NCBI RefSeq assembly: GCF_000513095.1
Contig: NZ_BAUT01000041.1
Location: forward strand, 1 to 34,664
Source of the DNA: Halalkalibacter wakoensis JCM 9140
GTDB lineage: Bacteria; Bacillota; Bacilli; Bacillales; Bacillaceae_D
Direction of reading: 5' to 3'
Length of the DNA: 34,664 nucleotides
Part shown: one piece after another, positions 1 to 8,621 of the stretch
Position numbering within the stretch: the stretch's first letter is position 1
Layout: every line of letters begins with the position of its first letter
Translations under genes and position numbers: made by a program
Notes under the pieces: generated by a model
Told to the model about the DNA's origin: nothing
Seen by the model: only the letters and a program-made list of their open reading frames with translations
The model's database searches: none

Positions 1-95
1 GTCATAAGAGCAAGCTCTTAATCAGTCCGCTCGACTTGCATGTATTAGGCACGCCGCCAGCGTTCGTCCTGAGCCAGGATCAAACTCTCCATAAA
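1..95 (-). rRNA. rrs: 16S rRNA, 5' end only (gene runs off left edge)
   Basis: Read on the minus strand, the first 95 bases give the universal 16S 5' end: GAGAGTTTGATCCTGGCTCA, then the conserved GACGAACGCTGGCGGCGTGC and the start of the V1 hairpin with a Bacillaceae-like loop. The mature 5' end is placed near 95 by comparison with Bacillus 16S, which starts TTTAT-GGAGAG. The remainder of the operon lies outside the window. Confidence 0.97.
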
Positions 96-240
96 AGTGT
101 TTGAGTAAGCTCAAAATGTATCGCTAACGATACTTCGTCGTTTTTCACAAAAAACGACAAGAAAAAAATTGACGAGATATCATGTATCTCTATTTCGCTT
201 GGCTTTTGTTCAGTTTTCAAAGAACTCTTTGTCGTTGTTT
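96..240 (-). other. 16S leader with BoxA-like antitermination region and processing stems
   Basis: The minus strand between the proximal promoter and mature 16S carries the segment CTTTGAAAACTGAACAAAAG (about 203-222), typical of Bacillus rrn leaders. It is followed by dyads (about 118-133, and the A/T-rich repeat around 137-161) that can form leader stems for RNase III processing. Assignment is by resemblance to known Bacillus leaders; the exact boxA boundary is not defined. Confidence 0.6.
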
Positions 241-258
241 TCCTCAGCGACATTCATT

Positions 259-287
259 ATCATAACATAACATTTCATTCTGCGCAA
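259..287 (-). promoter_or_regulatory. rrn promoter P2 (SigA)
   Basis: On the minus strand TTGCGC (287-282) and TATGAT (264-259) are separated by exactly 17 nt. The same TTGCGCAGAAT block recurs in P1 about 95 nt upstream, which supports a tandem rrn promoter pair as in other Bacillus rRNA operons. Confidence 0.75.
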
Positions 288-353
288 CAACTTTTTAAAA
301 GTTATTTTCGCAATCCCCAACGAAACAATAAACCGTTCGTGTCGACAAGTAAT

Positions 354-382
354 AATATATCACGAATAATAATTCTGCGCAA
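354..382 (-). promoter_or_regulatory. rrn promoter P1 (SigA)
   Basis: On the minus strand TTGCGC (382-377) and TATATT (359-354) are separated by exactly 17 nt. The -35 and the following AGAAT are identical to P2. The region further upstream (about 390-470) is very A/T-rich and could act as an UP element. Confidence 0.72.
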
Positions 383-574
383 GTAATAATTTAAAATTAA
401 TTTTTGCGGCTAGATTTAATAATTTATCATAGCAGAACATAAAACACAACTAAAATCTATCAACCATTCTATTATCACTTCCAAAAACTACTCAACCTTA
501 ATAAAAGTGGCTGTTACCACCCATATAACCTGAGAAAGTTAACCGACGATTAGGACTCATTAGCAATGCTAACA

Positions 575-601
575 GAAAAAAAGACAGAGTTCCCCCTGCC
601 T
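575..601 (-). terminator. Rho-independent terminator downstream of the SNF2 helicase gene
   Basis: On the minus strand AGGCAG pairs with CTGTCT (one G-U) around a short G-rich loop and is followed by seven T residues. It lies about 160 nt after the helicase stop and separates that gene from the rrn promoters. The 602-760 interval otherwise shows only a small GCGCA/TGCGC dyad near 693-712. Confidence 0.55.
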
Positions 602-760
602 TAATCACCAAACTCTACATTAACATAACATCTCTTTATTTCTTCAATGAAAACAACCTGATTAAGAATTCTTTAAAATTTCCACCGCGAACTACGATGC
701 GCAAAACCGATTATGCGCTTCCTTCGTCTAATAAAGCAAAAGACTCAAGAGATCCCCTTG

Positions 761-3700
761 CTACATCAACATCTCCCGAATATCCTCTTCCGTTAAGGCA
801 ACCGACCGTTGCGCTTCTGAGTCCACAATCTCGGCAATCAGATCTCTCTTTTTCTCTTGGAGCTCATTCATCTTTTCCTCAATCGTTCCACTAGCCACTA
901 GCTTGATCACCTTCACCTTTTTGTTCTGTCCCATTCGATGCACTCGATCGGCTGCTTGTTCCTCGACCGCCGGATTCCACCAAAGGTCATATAAGATAAC
1001 GGTGTCCGCTCCTGTCAGGTTCAGTCCTGTTCCCCCTGCTTTTAGGGAAATCAGAAACAGCTCTTTCTCTCCATCATTGAATCGATCGCAAAGATCCAAT
1101 CGTTTTTCGGAAGGTGTTTGCCCATCAAGATAGAAATATGTATGCCCTCTTAACGTAAGTCTCTGCCAATCAACTCAAGCATTTTTGTGAATTGGGAGAA
1201 GATCAACACTCTCCTTCCAGAAAGCCTCAATTCTTCAACCATTTGCAGAAGCTGCTCAAATTTAGCCGAGCTTCCCTTATAGCCATCTACAAACAAGGCA
1301 GGATGACAACAAATTTGGCGTAGCTCGTGATTCCTGCTAATATTTTCATCCGGTTCTTTCGCAGTGTATCCTTATCAAGGTGCTTGACGGTTTCGTGCCT
1401 GAGCTTAGCTAAATAAGCCATATACAACTTCTTTTGTTCAGGAAGCAGCTCGGCTAATACAAGTGATTCCTCTTTCTTTGGTAACTCAGAAAGCACATCC
1501 TCTTTCATTCTACGTAGTAGAAACGGGCGAACTCTTGTAGAGATTTGTTTCCTCGTGAGCTCGCTGTATTTTTTTAATCCTTGAAATAGCTGAGGAAAGA
1601 CAACATGATAAATCGACCAAAGTTCTTCAAGTGCATTTTCCACCGGTGTGCCTGTCAGTCCAAAACGATGCTCGGCCTTAATTTTTTTAACAGCTCGAGC
1701 GGTTTGGGTTACCGGGTTTTTAAACGCTTGAGCCTCGTCAAAGAAAACCGTATGAAACCTTTGCTTTTCATACCATTTGATATCTTGCCGCAATAACGGA
1801 TAAGACGTAATGATAATATCTTCTTTCGTATCCTTTAGCAGCCGTTCTCTTTCTTCTTTCTTTCCATCAATCACAACTGCTTCTAGTTCCGGTGCAAAGC
1901 TCATGATTTCACTTAACCAGTTATACGTTAACGACGATGGACAAACAATGAGCACAGGTTGGCCACTTTCACGAATACGAGGAAGCTCTGAAACGATGAA
2001 GGTAATGCTTTGCACCGTTTTCCCCAGCCCCATGTCATCGGCTAAAACACCTCCAAAGCCACAGCTTGCGAGTGTCTTCATCCATTGATATCCACGTTTT
2101 TGATAGTCTCGTAAGACAGAATCTAGGTTTTTAGGTACCTCATATTGTACGCTTCCGGGATTCTGCAACTGATCGAGAAATTGACGAAATGATTTTTCTG
2201 CCTTAAAAACATCGCTGTCCTCAATAAAATCAAGAAATTTGAGCCCTTCTGTGATTGGCATATCAAGACTTGCTTCCAAGTCTTGATCTTGAGGTGGGAC
2301 GGCATTCAAGAAACGCTGAATTTCTTCCATTTCTCTTGTTTCAAGTGACAAAAGCGACCCACTTTGAAGACGGTAATATTTACGCTTCTCTTCTAATGCC
2401 GCTAAAATCTCCTTAATCTCATCGTCTGCCACCCCGTCCATTTCGAATGTAAAGGCCAGCCAATTCGTTCTTTCTTTTTGATTGACCTTCACTCTAATTT
2501 TCGGAAAAGCATTCTTTTTAAAGATCCGGTTGCGTACAGCGGTTGTCGCATAGATTTGGACTTGTTGTTTAAGCTTGGGAACAACATGGTATAAAAATTC
2601 ATACTCGAGCATTTCATTTTGCATGAAATAACCACCATCTGTTTTTGAAAACCCGCTTTGCTCCATTACTTGCAGAATTTCCTCTTCTTTTTCCACATCT
2701 CTAATCACCATCGGACCTTTATAAATGTCTCGACTTTCTAGAGGTTGAATGATGATATTTTCATAATGAAATTCCAGTCCGGCAAGCAGTCGATTTCTCA
2801 AACGATCCAAATAGAGCTTGGCAACAAGTGGAGCTTTCAACAACTTCTCAGATAACACCTTTGAAAGGTGAACCTTACCGATTTTCTTCAAACCAGGGAC
2901 AATGTCAGTAAGAAAAAAATCCATTTTCCCCTGTGGAATCGGAACAATGTTGTTACTTGGGGACACTAACATTTGCTTTAATTCAAATAATCGGTCGCAA
3001 TCTTTTTCCTCTAGCAAAAACACGCTCCCCTCACACAACACCACACGATAAAGGGGTAAAACACTCATTCGTTCAAAACCTTTGATCACCAATTGATAAT
3101 CAGCACCCTCCGTTTCTTCAAGACTAAATTGGATAGGAGGTGCTCCTTCGACCAGGTTGAATCGTTCATAAATATGCCCATCATGTAAAAGAGAAATGAA
3201 TGGAGCTTTTGAGAATAAAGGGATAAATTCCTCCCAAGAGGAAGGTGGAATCAGTAATGTCTTCGTCTCAGCAGGCATGGCTTCAAGAAAAACTTTTTCA
3301 TCATGATTGATTTTAATAAGTTGTTGAATAACGGCATCTGTTTCCTCAGAGAAATAGTGAATGCTCGGATCATATGTACCTTCACTAGGTTTTCCTTGTT
3401 TCACATTTGCTAGAAACTCTCGTATGTCTCGTACCTTACTCTTCCCAATCTCCACTTCCATTCCAAGCAAAAGCTGATTCCTACTGATCCAAACAGATTT
3501 AACCGTAAACCTGACATTCAGAACGTCTCTTTTTTCAAAATAACGTTGCTTTCCACTTGCTTGTGTTGGCTTTTCTTGAAAAAGAGAGATAAAGTCTTTC
3601 GTTAACTCACCATAAACAACCGAATCAGCTTGTACACTTAAAGGCGATGTTTCTTGCCGCCTGCGATCATAAATGGCTAATAAAACGGCTGCGATATGTT

Positions 3701-3938
3701 GGCAGCTTTTTTGAAAGTTGGCTAATGTAGGACAACTGCACGTCATTTGAATGTCCCCTATTTCTCCTTTTTCAATCGTGACATGAAAGTCTTCCGTCCC
3801 GCTAACGGTCGCTTCACAGAGATCAGGGCGATACTCTTGAAATGTCACTTTATTGGAGCGATAAAAAGAGTCCCCTTTTTTATAGGAGACCATGCCGCAT
3901 AATTCTTTAATCTTCTTGTGAGTTAGTTTCATCTCCAT
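761..3938 (-). pseudogene. SWIM zinc-finger SNF2-family DNA helicase, broken by two frameshifts
   Basis: This is a Swi2/Snf2 ATPase of the bacterial SWIM-type group, expected to translocate on duplex DNA. The first 883 codons hold a SWIM finger (CSCPT...CQH, about residues 68-82), a bacterial SNF2-associated region, the Walker A loop DDMGLGKT, the DEAQ box and GLTGTPVENALEELW. The frame is lost after GIT near 1327, continues in the next frame as LRQICCHPALF...VLIFSQFTKML, is lost again near 1161, and resumes as LRGHTYFYLDGQ through GGTGLNL, WWNPAVEEQAADRVHRMGQ and the C-terminus. Each shift equals one missing base, and repairing both gives about 1059 residues, normal for the family. The start is ATG at 3938, with ATG 3932 as an alternative. 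It is either a recent pseudogene or an assembly artefact; its role in the cell is not known. Confidence 0.88.
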
Positions 3939-4086
3939 GACTTCCGCTCTCTTCTTTGATTTCGTCGTTAGTTAAACCCTATCATAATTTGAATGAACAA
4001 AAAAGATTCAAGCTTTTGGCAGCATGATAGGACCATTAACATCAATATATTCTTTGTTCCGAATAACCTTTTTCATCCTGTAAAAA

Positions 4087-4116
4087 CTAACCTATACTAG
4101 CTACTGATCGCAAGCA
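4087..4116 (+). promoter_or_regulatory. Possible SigA promoter of ilvA
   Basis: TATACT (about 4093-4098) lies some 36 nt upstream of the ilvA start and has a poor -35 (TTTTCA) 17 nt further upstream. No T-box or other leader structure was recognised between it and the AGGAGG at about 4122. The call rests mainly on the -10 hexamer. Confidence 0.35.
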
Positions 4117-4134
4117 TACCTAGGAGGCGCACAA

Positions 4135-5340
4135 ATGGTTTCATTACACGATATTGCAACAGCTCACGAAAAAATGGCGGAAATCGTACATAAAACTCCA
4201 TTAGACTACTCCCTTACCTTTAGTGAGTTTTCGGATAACGATATTTATTTAAAGCTTGAGAATTTGCAAAAAACAGGCTCCTTTAAAGTACGCGGCTCCT
4301 ACAATAAACTGATTTCATTAAGAAAAGAAGAATTAAAAAATGGGGTGATTGCCGCTTCTGCAGGAAATCATGCACAAGGTGTTGCTTACGCCAGTACGAT
4401 GCTTGGCATCCCTTCGACCATTATCATGCCAGCCGGGGCGCCATTAAGCAAAGTCCAAGCAACAAGAGAATATGGCGCAAACGTTGAATTACAAGGAGCT
4501 GTATTTGATGACGCTCTTGCTTATGCAATAGGTCTACAAGATCAAACAGGCGCTGCTTTTGTTCATGCCTTTGATGATGAAGCCATCATCGCAGGTCAAG
4601 GAACGGTTGGACTGGAAATTCTAGAACAGATTTCTGAAGTCGATGCGATTGTCTGTCCAGTAGGAGGTGGCGGGTTACTTGCTGGAGTTGCCGCTGCCGT
4701 AAAAGAAAAGAATCCATCAATACAAGTCTACGGGGTGGAAGCAGCAGCTTGCCCGAGCATGGCACAGTCACTTCTGAAAACGGAACCCATTACAGTCGAG
4801 GCTAGTCCAACGATGGCAGATGGAATTGCGGTAAAAAGGCCAGGAGAACACACCTTTCCGTTAGTTCAACGATATGTGGACGACATGCTCACGGTTGACG
4901 AAACAGAAATTGCTCGAACGATGCTCATGCTACTTGAACGGAATAAATTACTCGTGGAAGGATCAGGCGCCGTTTCACTAGCTGCCCTATTAAACCAAAA
5001 GCTCCCTATCAAAAACAAGAAAGTCGTACCCATTATTAGTGGAGGAAACGTAGATGTCAGTTTTATATCAAGAATTATTGAAAGAGGAATGGTTGAGGCC
5101 GGACGATTTATGCGTTTTAATACGATCCTCAAAGATAAGCCAGGAAACCTCGAAAAGGTGTTACAGGTTGTAACAAAACACGAAGGAAACATTTTGGACA
5201 TCGCCTTTAGCCATATGGGCAATAAAATTTATCCAAGCTACGCCCAATTGTCCATTTCAGTTGAAACAAGAGATCAACACCATATTGAAGAAATCGTACA
5301 AGCCTTGGAGAAAAAAGGGTTTACAGCGGAGTTGATTTAA
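4135..5340 (+). CDS. ilvA: Threonine ammonia-lyase with C-terminal ACT domain
   Basis: A PLP enzyme that deaminates L-threonine to 2-oxobutanoate, the first committed step to isoleucine; some relatives act in threonine catabolism. The 401 residues show the fold-type II pattern: the PLP lysine in GSFKVRG (Lys51), the SAGNHAQG loop, and the phosphate-binding VGGGGLLAGV. The tail from about residue 325 (KDKPGNLEKVLQVV...) resembles a single ACT-like regulatory domain, as in the ~400-residue class rather than the longer classical biosynthetic enzyme with two ACT-like lobes. The start is ATG at 4135, with AGGAGG 7-8 nt upstream. It is monocistronic, the only clear plus-strand gene, and is flanked by the divergent helicase and the convergent anti-sigma gene. 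Anabolic versus catabolic role is not settled. Confidence 0.93.
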   Translation: MVSLHDIATAHEKMAEIVHKTPLDYSLTFSEFSDNDIYLKLENLQKTGSFKVRGSYNKLISLRKEELKNGVIAASAGNHAQGVAYASTMLGIPSTIIMPAGAPLSKVQATREYGANVELQGAVFDDALAYAIGLQDQTGAAFVHAFDDEAIIAGQGTVGLEILEQISEVDAIVCPVGGGGLLAGVAAAVKEKNPSIQVYGVEAAACPSMAQSLLKTEPITVEASPTMADGIAVKRPGEHTFPLVQRYVDDMLTVDETEIARTMLMLLERNKLLVEGSGAVSLAALLNQKLPIKNKKVVPIISGGNVDVSFISRIIERGMVEAGRFMRFNTILKDKPGNLEKVLQVVTKHEGNILDIAFSHMGNKIYPSYAQLSISVETRDQHHIEEIVQALEKKGFTAELI

Positions 5341-5344
5341 GAAG

Positions 5345-5394
5345 AAGTGCCTGTCACCACCCGAAATTTATACTTCAAGTCGTAGCAGGCACTT
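5345..5394. repeat. Inverted repeat between the converging ilvA and anti-sigma genes
   Basis: AAGTGCCTG (5345-5353) and its exact reverse complement CAGGCACTT (5386-5394) flank a 32-nt interior. Both converging genes end close by, so it may act as a bidirectional terminator, but neither side has a strong U-tract. Its left arm resembles a sequence at about 502-520 (see findings). Confidence 0.5.
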
Positions 5395-5421
5395 AAAAAT
5401 TAACCGTCCTCCATAGCGCTA

Positions 5422-6174
5422 TTACTCCCTCCCCAAATACGCTCTCACGACATCATAAGTGGCATCTCGATACAACGTAACCTCAAACGGCCCCAGATCT
5501 GGCTCATATCCGTTGTATGCTACATCAAGATCGTGCAGAACTTGGTAAGCTAGCCGTAATCCTTCCTCATCTTCGGTTCGGAACGCCTCTCCTAAAACTT
5601 CATTTACATTCATTAAATCAACATAAAGGTAATTATCTGCACCTGTATGAAACGCTGCCGTAGAAGCTTGACTTATAGTAGAAAACAACTCCATCATGAT
5701 TTGTTGATCTTCGTCTGTTCGGTACTCGGGAGTCCATTCACCGTCCACATATTTCGTTAATTGACGATGTGTTAATGTAATGCCTGCTGATATATCATTT
5801 TCCATTTCTTCCTCAGTCCAAGTGCTTCGATCTTCCGTCATCTTCACATCATCTTCAGAATCTATCTCCTCTTCCTTTTCATCTATATAATTATCTTCTT
5901 CCACCACATCTTCTTCTACAACAGGAGGAATGTTCCCCTCATCAGATGGCGTCTGCTGATCACTCATCGTCAGCATGTTAAACCCAACCACCAGCAACAA
6001 AACAAATGCAACGAGACTCGAAGTGTACACAAATACAGGCTTCATCATTGGAGACTTCGATTCGAGCTTTCCCATTTCAGCTTCAAGCTCTTGTTTGACC
6101 TTATACTTTCTCTGTTCGTTCCATTGAATATCACCATCCAATTGTTTCAACCGATCGTCAAATGGAGTTTTCAT
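5422..6174 (-). CDS. Membrane-anchored probable anti-sigma factor for the adjacent ECF sigma factor
   Basis: The 250 residues consist of a charged cytoplasmic N-terminus (1-45), one transmembrane helix (about 47-67), a very acidic linker (about 75-113, many Glu/Asp), and a C-terminal extracytoplasmic domain of about 130 residues that I do not recognise. The start ATG (6174) has an AAGGAGG site and lies inside the last codons of the sigma gene, a 17-nt overlap that implies translational coupling. One-TM proteins encoded directly downstream of an ECF sigma usually bind that sigma at the membrane. No classical CxxC/HxxxC zinc anti-sigma motif is visible in the N-terminus, so the family is inferred from position and topology. 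The acidic linker would suit an extracytoplasmic segment exposed to high salt or pH. Confidence 0.65.
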   Translation of the reverse strand: MKTPFDDRLKQLDGDIQWNEQRKYKVKQELEAEMGKLESKSPMMKPVFVYTSSLVAFVLLLVVGFNMLTMSDQQTPSDEGNIPPVVEEDVVEEDNYIDEKEEEIDSEDDVKMTEDRSTWTEEEMENDISAGITLTHRQLTKYVDGEWTPEYRTDEDQQIMMELFSTISQASTAAFHTGADNYLYVDLMNVNEVLGEAFRTEDEEGLRLAYQVLHDLDVAYNGYEPDLGPFEVTLYRDATYDVVRAYLGRE

Positions 6175-6685
6175 GTAAGTAGCCCTCCTTCAGAAGCTGT
6201 TTTTCTAAAGCTGGAATTGCTCGATTTAACGTTGACTTTACTTTGCTCTCAGAACAGTTCAAGATCTCTGCCGTTTCTTTTGTGGAAAACTCCTTTACTT
6301 TCCTTAAGATGAGAACATCGCGATATGTTTTCTTTAAATGACTCAACGCATCGTACAATTCTTTTGAGCTCTCCTTAATTTGAACGACCTCATCTGGCAG
6401 AGGTTCTTTGTCTTTTTTTACAGTAAGTAACTCTTTCAAATAACTGACTGGCTTTCGCTTTCGAACATAGTCAATGGTTGTATGACGCGCTATGGTAAAC
6501 AACCATGTCTTTGGACTAGAATTCCCTTTGAAACTCGCATAATTTTTATAGGCTTTTATGAACGTTTCCTGAGTCAAGTCTTCAGCCAGTTGCTGGTCTT
6601 GAATCATCAACAAAATGTAGCTGAATATCGAGTGGCTATATTGCGAGTACCACTCTGAAATCACTTGTTGCTTATCATTGGACAA
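6158..6685 (-). CDS. ECF-type RNA polymerase sigma factor
   Basis: A sigma-70 family extracytoplasmic-function factor of about 175 residues. Region 2 is clear (QQLAEDLTQETFIKAYKNYASFKGNSSPKTWLF is contiguous, with conserved DLTQETF and TWLFTIARH), as is region 4 (LKKTYRDVLILRKVKEFSTKETAEIL then CSESKVKSTLNRA). The start is set at TTG 6685, which has a GGGGGGAAG ribosome binding site; an ATG at 6706 would place that site inside the coding sequence. It overlaps the anti-sigma gene. A possible autoregulated ECF promoter lies at 6723-6751. Targets and inducing signal cannot be read from the sequence. Confidence 0.88.
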   Translation of the reverse strand: MSNDKQQVISEWYSQYSHSIFSYILLMIQDQQLAEDLTQETFIKAYKNYASFKGNSSPKTWLFTIARHTTIDYVRKRKPVSYLKELLTVKKDKEPLPDEVVQIKESSKELYDALSHLKKTYRDVLILRKVKEFSTKETAEILNCSESKVKSTLNRAIPALEKQLLKEGYLHENSI

Positions 6686-6722
6686 AATTTTCTTCCCCCC
6701 TAGCATATATGTTCCTGATACT

Positions 6723-6751
6723 TAGACGTAAACCGGCTCATTTCGTCGCAA
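6723..6751 (-). promoter_or_regulatory. Possible ECF-type promoter upstream of the sigma factor
   Basis: On the minus strand TTGCGAC and CGTCTAA are separated by 16 nt, the usual distance for ECF promoters; CGTC is a common ECF -10 core in Bacillus (SigM/SigX type), while the -35 retains only the AC of the usual AAC. This would allow autoregulation. It is a weak match. Confidence 0.35.
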
Positions 6752-6944
6752 TTATTTTTCAAATTGTAACCTAGTCTTTTCTATGGATATCTAATTCTCT
6801 TCTAAGCCAGACACGTGTATATCTCTTCTAATATGGAGAACTTCGTGGATAAGGAGTGGTTTTCCACTTGTTGTGGGGAACATGTTCATTTATCGACAGC
6901 TAGACCTTTTACTCATCCACAGTTATTACTTAAAACTCGAAAAT

Positions 6945-6969
6945 GACGCTATCCAAAAAGGAAAGCGTC
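6945..6969 (-). terminator. Hairpin downstream of the ORF remnant at 7008-7223
   Basis: On the minus strand GACGCT-TTCC and GGAT-AGCGTC pair around a T-rich loop and are followed by ATTTTC. It sits about 40 nt after the stop at 7008, where a terminator is expected. The U-tract is short. Confidence 0.45.
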
Positions 6970-7007
6970 TAACGAAAAAGATACAGTTACTTCTATTAAT
7001 AGTAAAC

Positions 7008-7223
7008 TTAACATTTTGGAGGGATGGTATACTGTGTTCCTTCCGTTAAAATCACTTCATGCTTTGCTATATAATAGGCTGCATCGCCTTTTGAAGGCTG
7101 ACACTTAGGATCTACTGTCTCTTCACTTTCAACATAGAGATACACCGTTCCTTTTCGACAACGAAATGTTTCTTGCTCCCTAAAAGAATTTTTTATAACT
7201 TTAATAAAGAAGTTCCCTCGCCA
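7008..7223 (-). pseudogene. C-terminal remnant of an unrecognised cysteine-containing protein
   Basis: An open minus-strand frame of about 70 codons, closed upstream by TGA at 7226-7224, with no start codon that has a ribosome binding site. It ends ...TEGTQYTIPPKC-stop. The peptide contains CRKGTVYLYVESEE, DPKCQPSKGDAAYYIA and KHEVIL, with three cysteines, and looks like real protein. Its 5' end abuts and slightly overlaps the 23S rRNA fragment at 7210-7286, so the rest of the gene appears to have been lost at that junction. A hairpin follows the stop. I do not recognise the family. Confidence 0.4.
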
Positions 7224-7286
7224 TCACAGCTCAGCCTTTGCGGAAAGCGGATTTGCCTACCTTCCAGCCTAACTGTTTGGACGCGC
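7210..7286 (-). rRNA. Isolated fragment of 23S rRNA (domain III region)
   Basis: Read on the minus strand, this segment runs from GCGCGTCC, through CAGTTAGGCTGG, TAGGCAAATCCGC and GGCTGAGCTGTGATGGCGAG, to GGGAACTT. From memory these blocks occur in this order and spacing in Bacillus 23S rRNA, where the sequence then continues into the part with AGTTCCTGATTCC. Here it stops abruptly at 7210 and begins abruptly near 7286, and neither flank is 23S. It is a gene fragment, not a functional rRNA. Confidence 0.75.
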
Positions 7287-7319
7287 CCTACGAACTTTCA
7301 TAACCTCTTTCTCGATTCC

Positions 7320-7526
7320 TCATTTACCTTGTACGTTTACCTGTACAACTTTAAAAAATTCATCAAATGAAACTTGCTTTACTATCCATTTAAGTGGTAC
7401 AAAACCGAAGAGAACATTACTATACATCATGAAATTTCCTTGTTCACGTGACAAATGATTAAGCAAAAATCCACTAACATAGTCTAAAAACTTACCAACG
7501 ATTGTTCCATCAATTGCACCGGACAT
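7320..7526 (-). pseudogene. Possible remnant ORF, family unknown
   Basis: A 68-codon frame (contains IDGTIVGKFLDYVSGFLL and LFGFVPLKWIVKQVSFDEFF). There is no convincing ribosome binding site, and an in-frame TGA directly precedes the ATG. In the neighbouring frame just upstream, a short peptide starting MKNVISYHSFQS could join it after a single-base shift. It lies between the csiD terminator and the 23S fragment in a clearly rearranged stretch. Hydrophobic/aromatic content is protein-like, but this may be chance. Confidence 0.25.
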
Positions 7527-7604
7527 TCAAAGGACTCTGAAATGAGTGATAGGAAATTACATTCTTCATGACTTCTGATTAACACCTAGTAAAGAGCTAC
7601 ATTT

Positions 7605-7640
7605 ATAAGAAAGAGGTCTCCGAAATTAGAAGACCTCCCT
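7605..7640 (-). terminator. Rho-independent terminator after csiD
   Basis: On the minus strand GGGAGGTCTTC and GGAGACCTC pair (GAGGTCT/AGACCTC core) around a 7-10 nt loop and are followed by TTTCTTAT. It starts within 10 nt of the csiD stop. Confidence 0.75.
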
Positions 7641-7647
7641 GGTACTC

Positions 7648-8586
7648 TTATTTAGTAAAACGCCCACGTTGTCGAAGTAATTCTCTATCCAACAAAGGAT
7701 TCTTTTCAAATGCTGCACGGCCATGTAACCAAAACAAATTATTAACCATAACCAAATCACCAACAGGAAGTTCTAATTCAATGACATTCTTATCGCTCTC
7801 CATAGAATGACTAAGGTTCTTCAAGTAATTTGCCTCTTCAATTGACTCAGGGTGAGCAAATTGATCAATAAAACAAATACATGGTTTATTATTTACCTTA
7901 AAGAAAACGGTCCGTTTAATTTCCTGTGCAACATTTTTACTAGGTGGGGCTTTGTAAGTAAATTCATGAGACGCTAACGGATCTGTCGAAAACTTTTCTA
8001 AGTCTTCCCAATCATCCAAATGGAGTAACCTAGATTCTCCACCTTTAGCATGGGCTTCATGCATTTTCATCATCAATAACCAGTCTGTTGGTTCATCGAC
8101 AAATGTCCCATCCGTATGCATCGTAAATAACCGATATGCTTGACGTAAATACGAATCACTATCATCGGTGTCTTTTACCGTAAATCTAGCATAATACTTA
8201 TTTGACATCGCATCATGGTTAGGCAGACCAGCTAAATGAGCTAGGGCTGTTGAAAAGATGACATAGTCATCTGTATTTAACTGTTCACCTTGCACACCAA
8301 TCGTAAAACCACCAGAATCACGGTCATGCAAAATATTTAAGATGACATCTTGTAATCCAGATCCCGATAACTCTAGAAGAAAGCCAGCAACAACGTGCCG
8401 TTCGTAAGGAGTATATTCCAAACGTTGGACTGAAATATCATTCTCCCTAACACGTTGGAAAAATCGCTTTACAATTTCCGGTTTCATACTAATATGATAT
8501 AGTCGATTACTCTGAGGATGAGCTTGAACCTCATATGTTTCGCTCACACCTGCAAATTTAAGGTTTTCCTGCTTAACGGTACTCAT
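7648..8586 (-). CDS. csiD: CsiD-family glutarate dioxygenase (glutarate 2-hydroxylase)
   Basis: A cytosolic Fe(II)/2-oxoglutarate-dependent dioxygenase that converts glutarate, 2-oxoglutarate and O2 to L-2-hydroxyglutarate, succinate and CO2 (also called GlaH). Its 312 residues align along the length with the E. coli family pattern. The iron triad is visible as His157-x-Asp159 (MHTDGTF) and His288 (LFWLHGRAAF). The GGESRLLHLDDWEDLE and APPSKNVAQE blocks and the C-terminal RELLRQRGRF, with the co-substrate Arg, are all present. The start ATG (8586) has GGGAGGAAT upstream. The neighbours encode LhgO, which oxidises its product, and a DUF3870 protein. The promoter is at 8827-8855, and a strong terminator hairpin in the leader suggests control by attenuation. 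Paralogues acting on other substrates are possible. Confidence 0.92.
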   Translation of the reverse strand: MSTVKQENLKFAGVSETYEVQAHPQSNRLYHISMKPEIVKRFFQRVRENDISVQRLEYTPYERHVVAGFLLELSGSGLQDVILNILHDRDSGGFTIGVQGEQLNTDDYVIFSTALAHLAGLPNHDAMSNKYYARFTVKDTDDSDSYLRQAYRLFTMHTDGTFVDEPTDWLLMMKMHEAHAKGGESRLLHLDDWEDLEKFSTDPLASHEFTYKAPPSKNVAQEIKRTVFFKVNNKPCICFIDQFAHPESIEEANYLKNLSHSMESDKNVIELELPVGDLVMVNNLFWLHGRAAFEKNPLLDRELLRQRGRFTK

Positions 8587-8621
8587 TCATTATTCCTCCC
8601 TAATGTGTTTTAAATTAAGCG

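Noticed and set aside
1605-1796. Plus-strand ORFs inside the helicase and other minus-strand genes
   Set aside because: They are antisense shadows of strongly coding minus-strand genes, without ribosome binding sites or recognisable domains.
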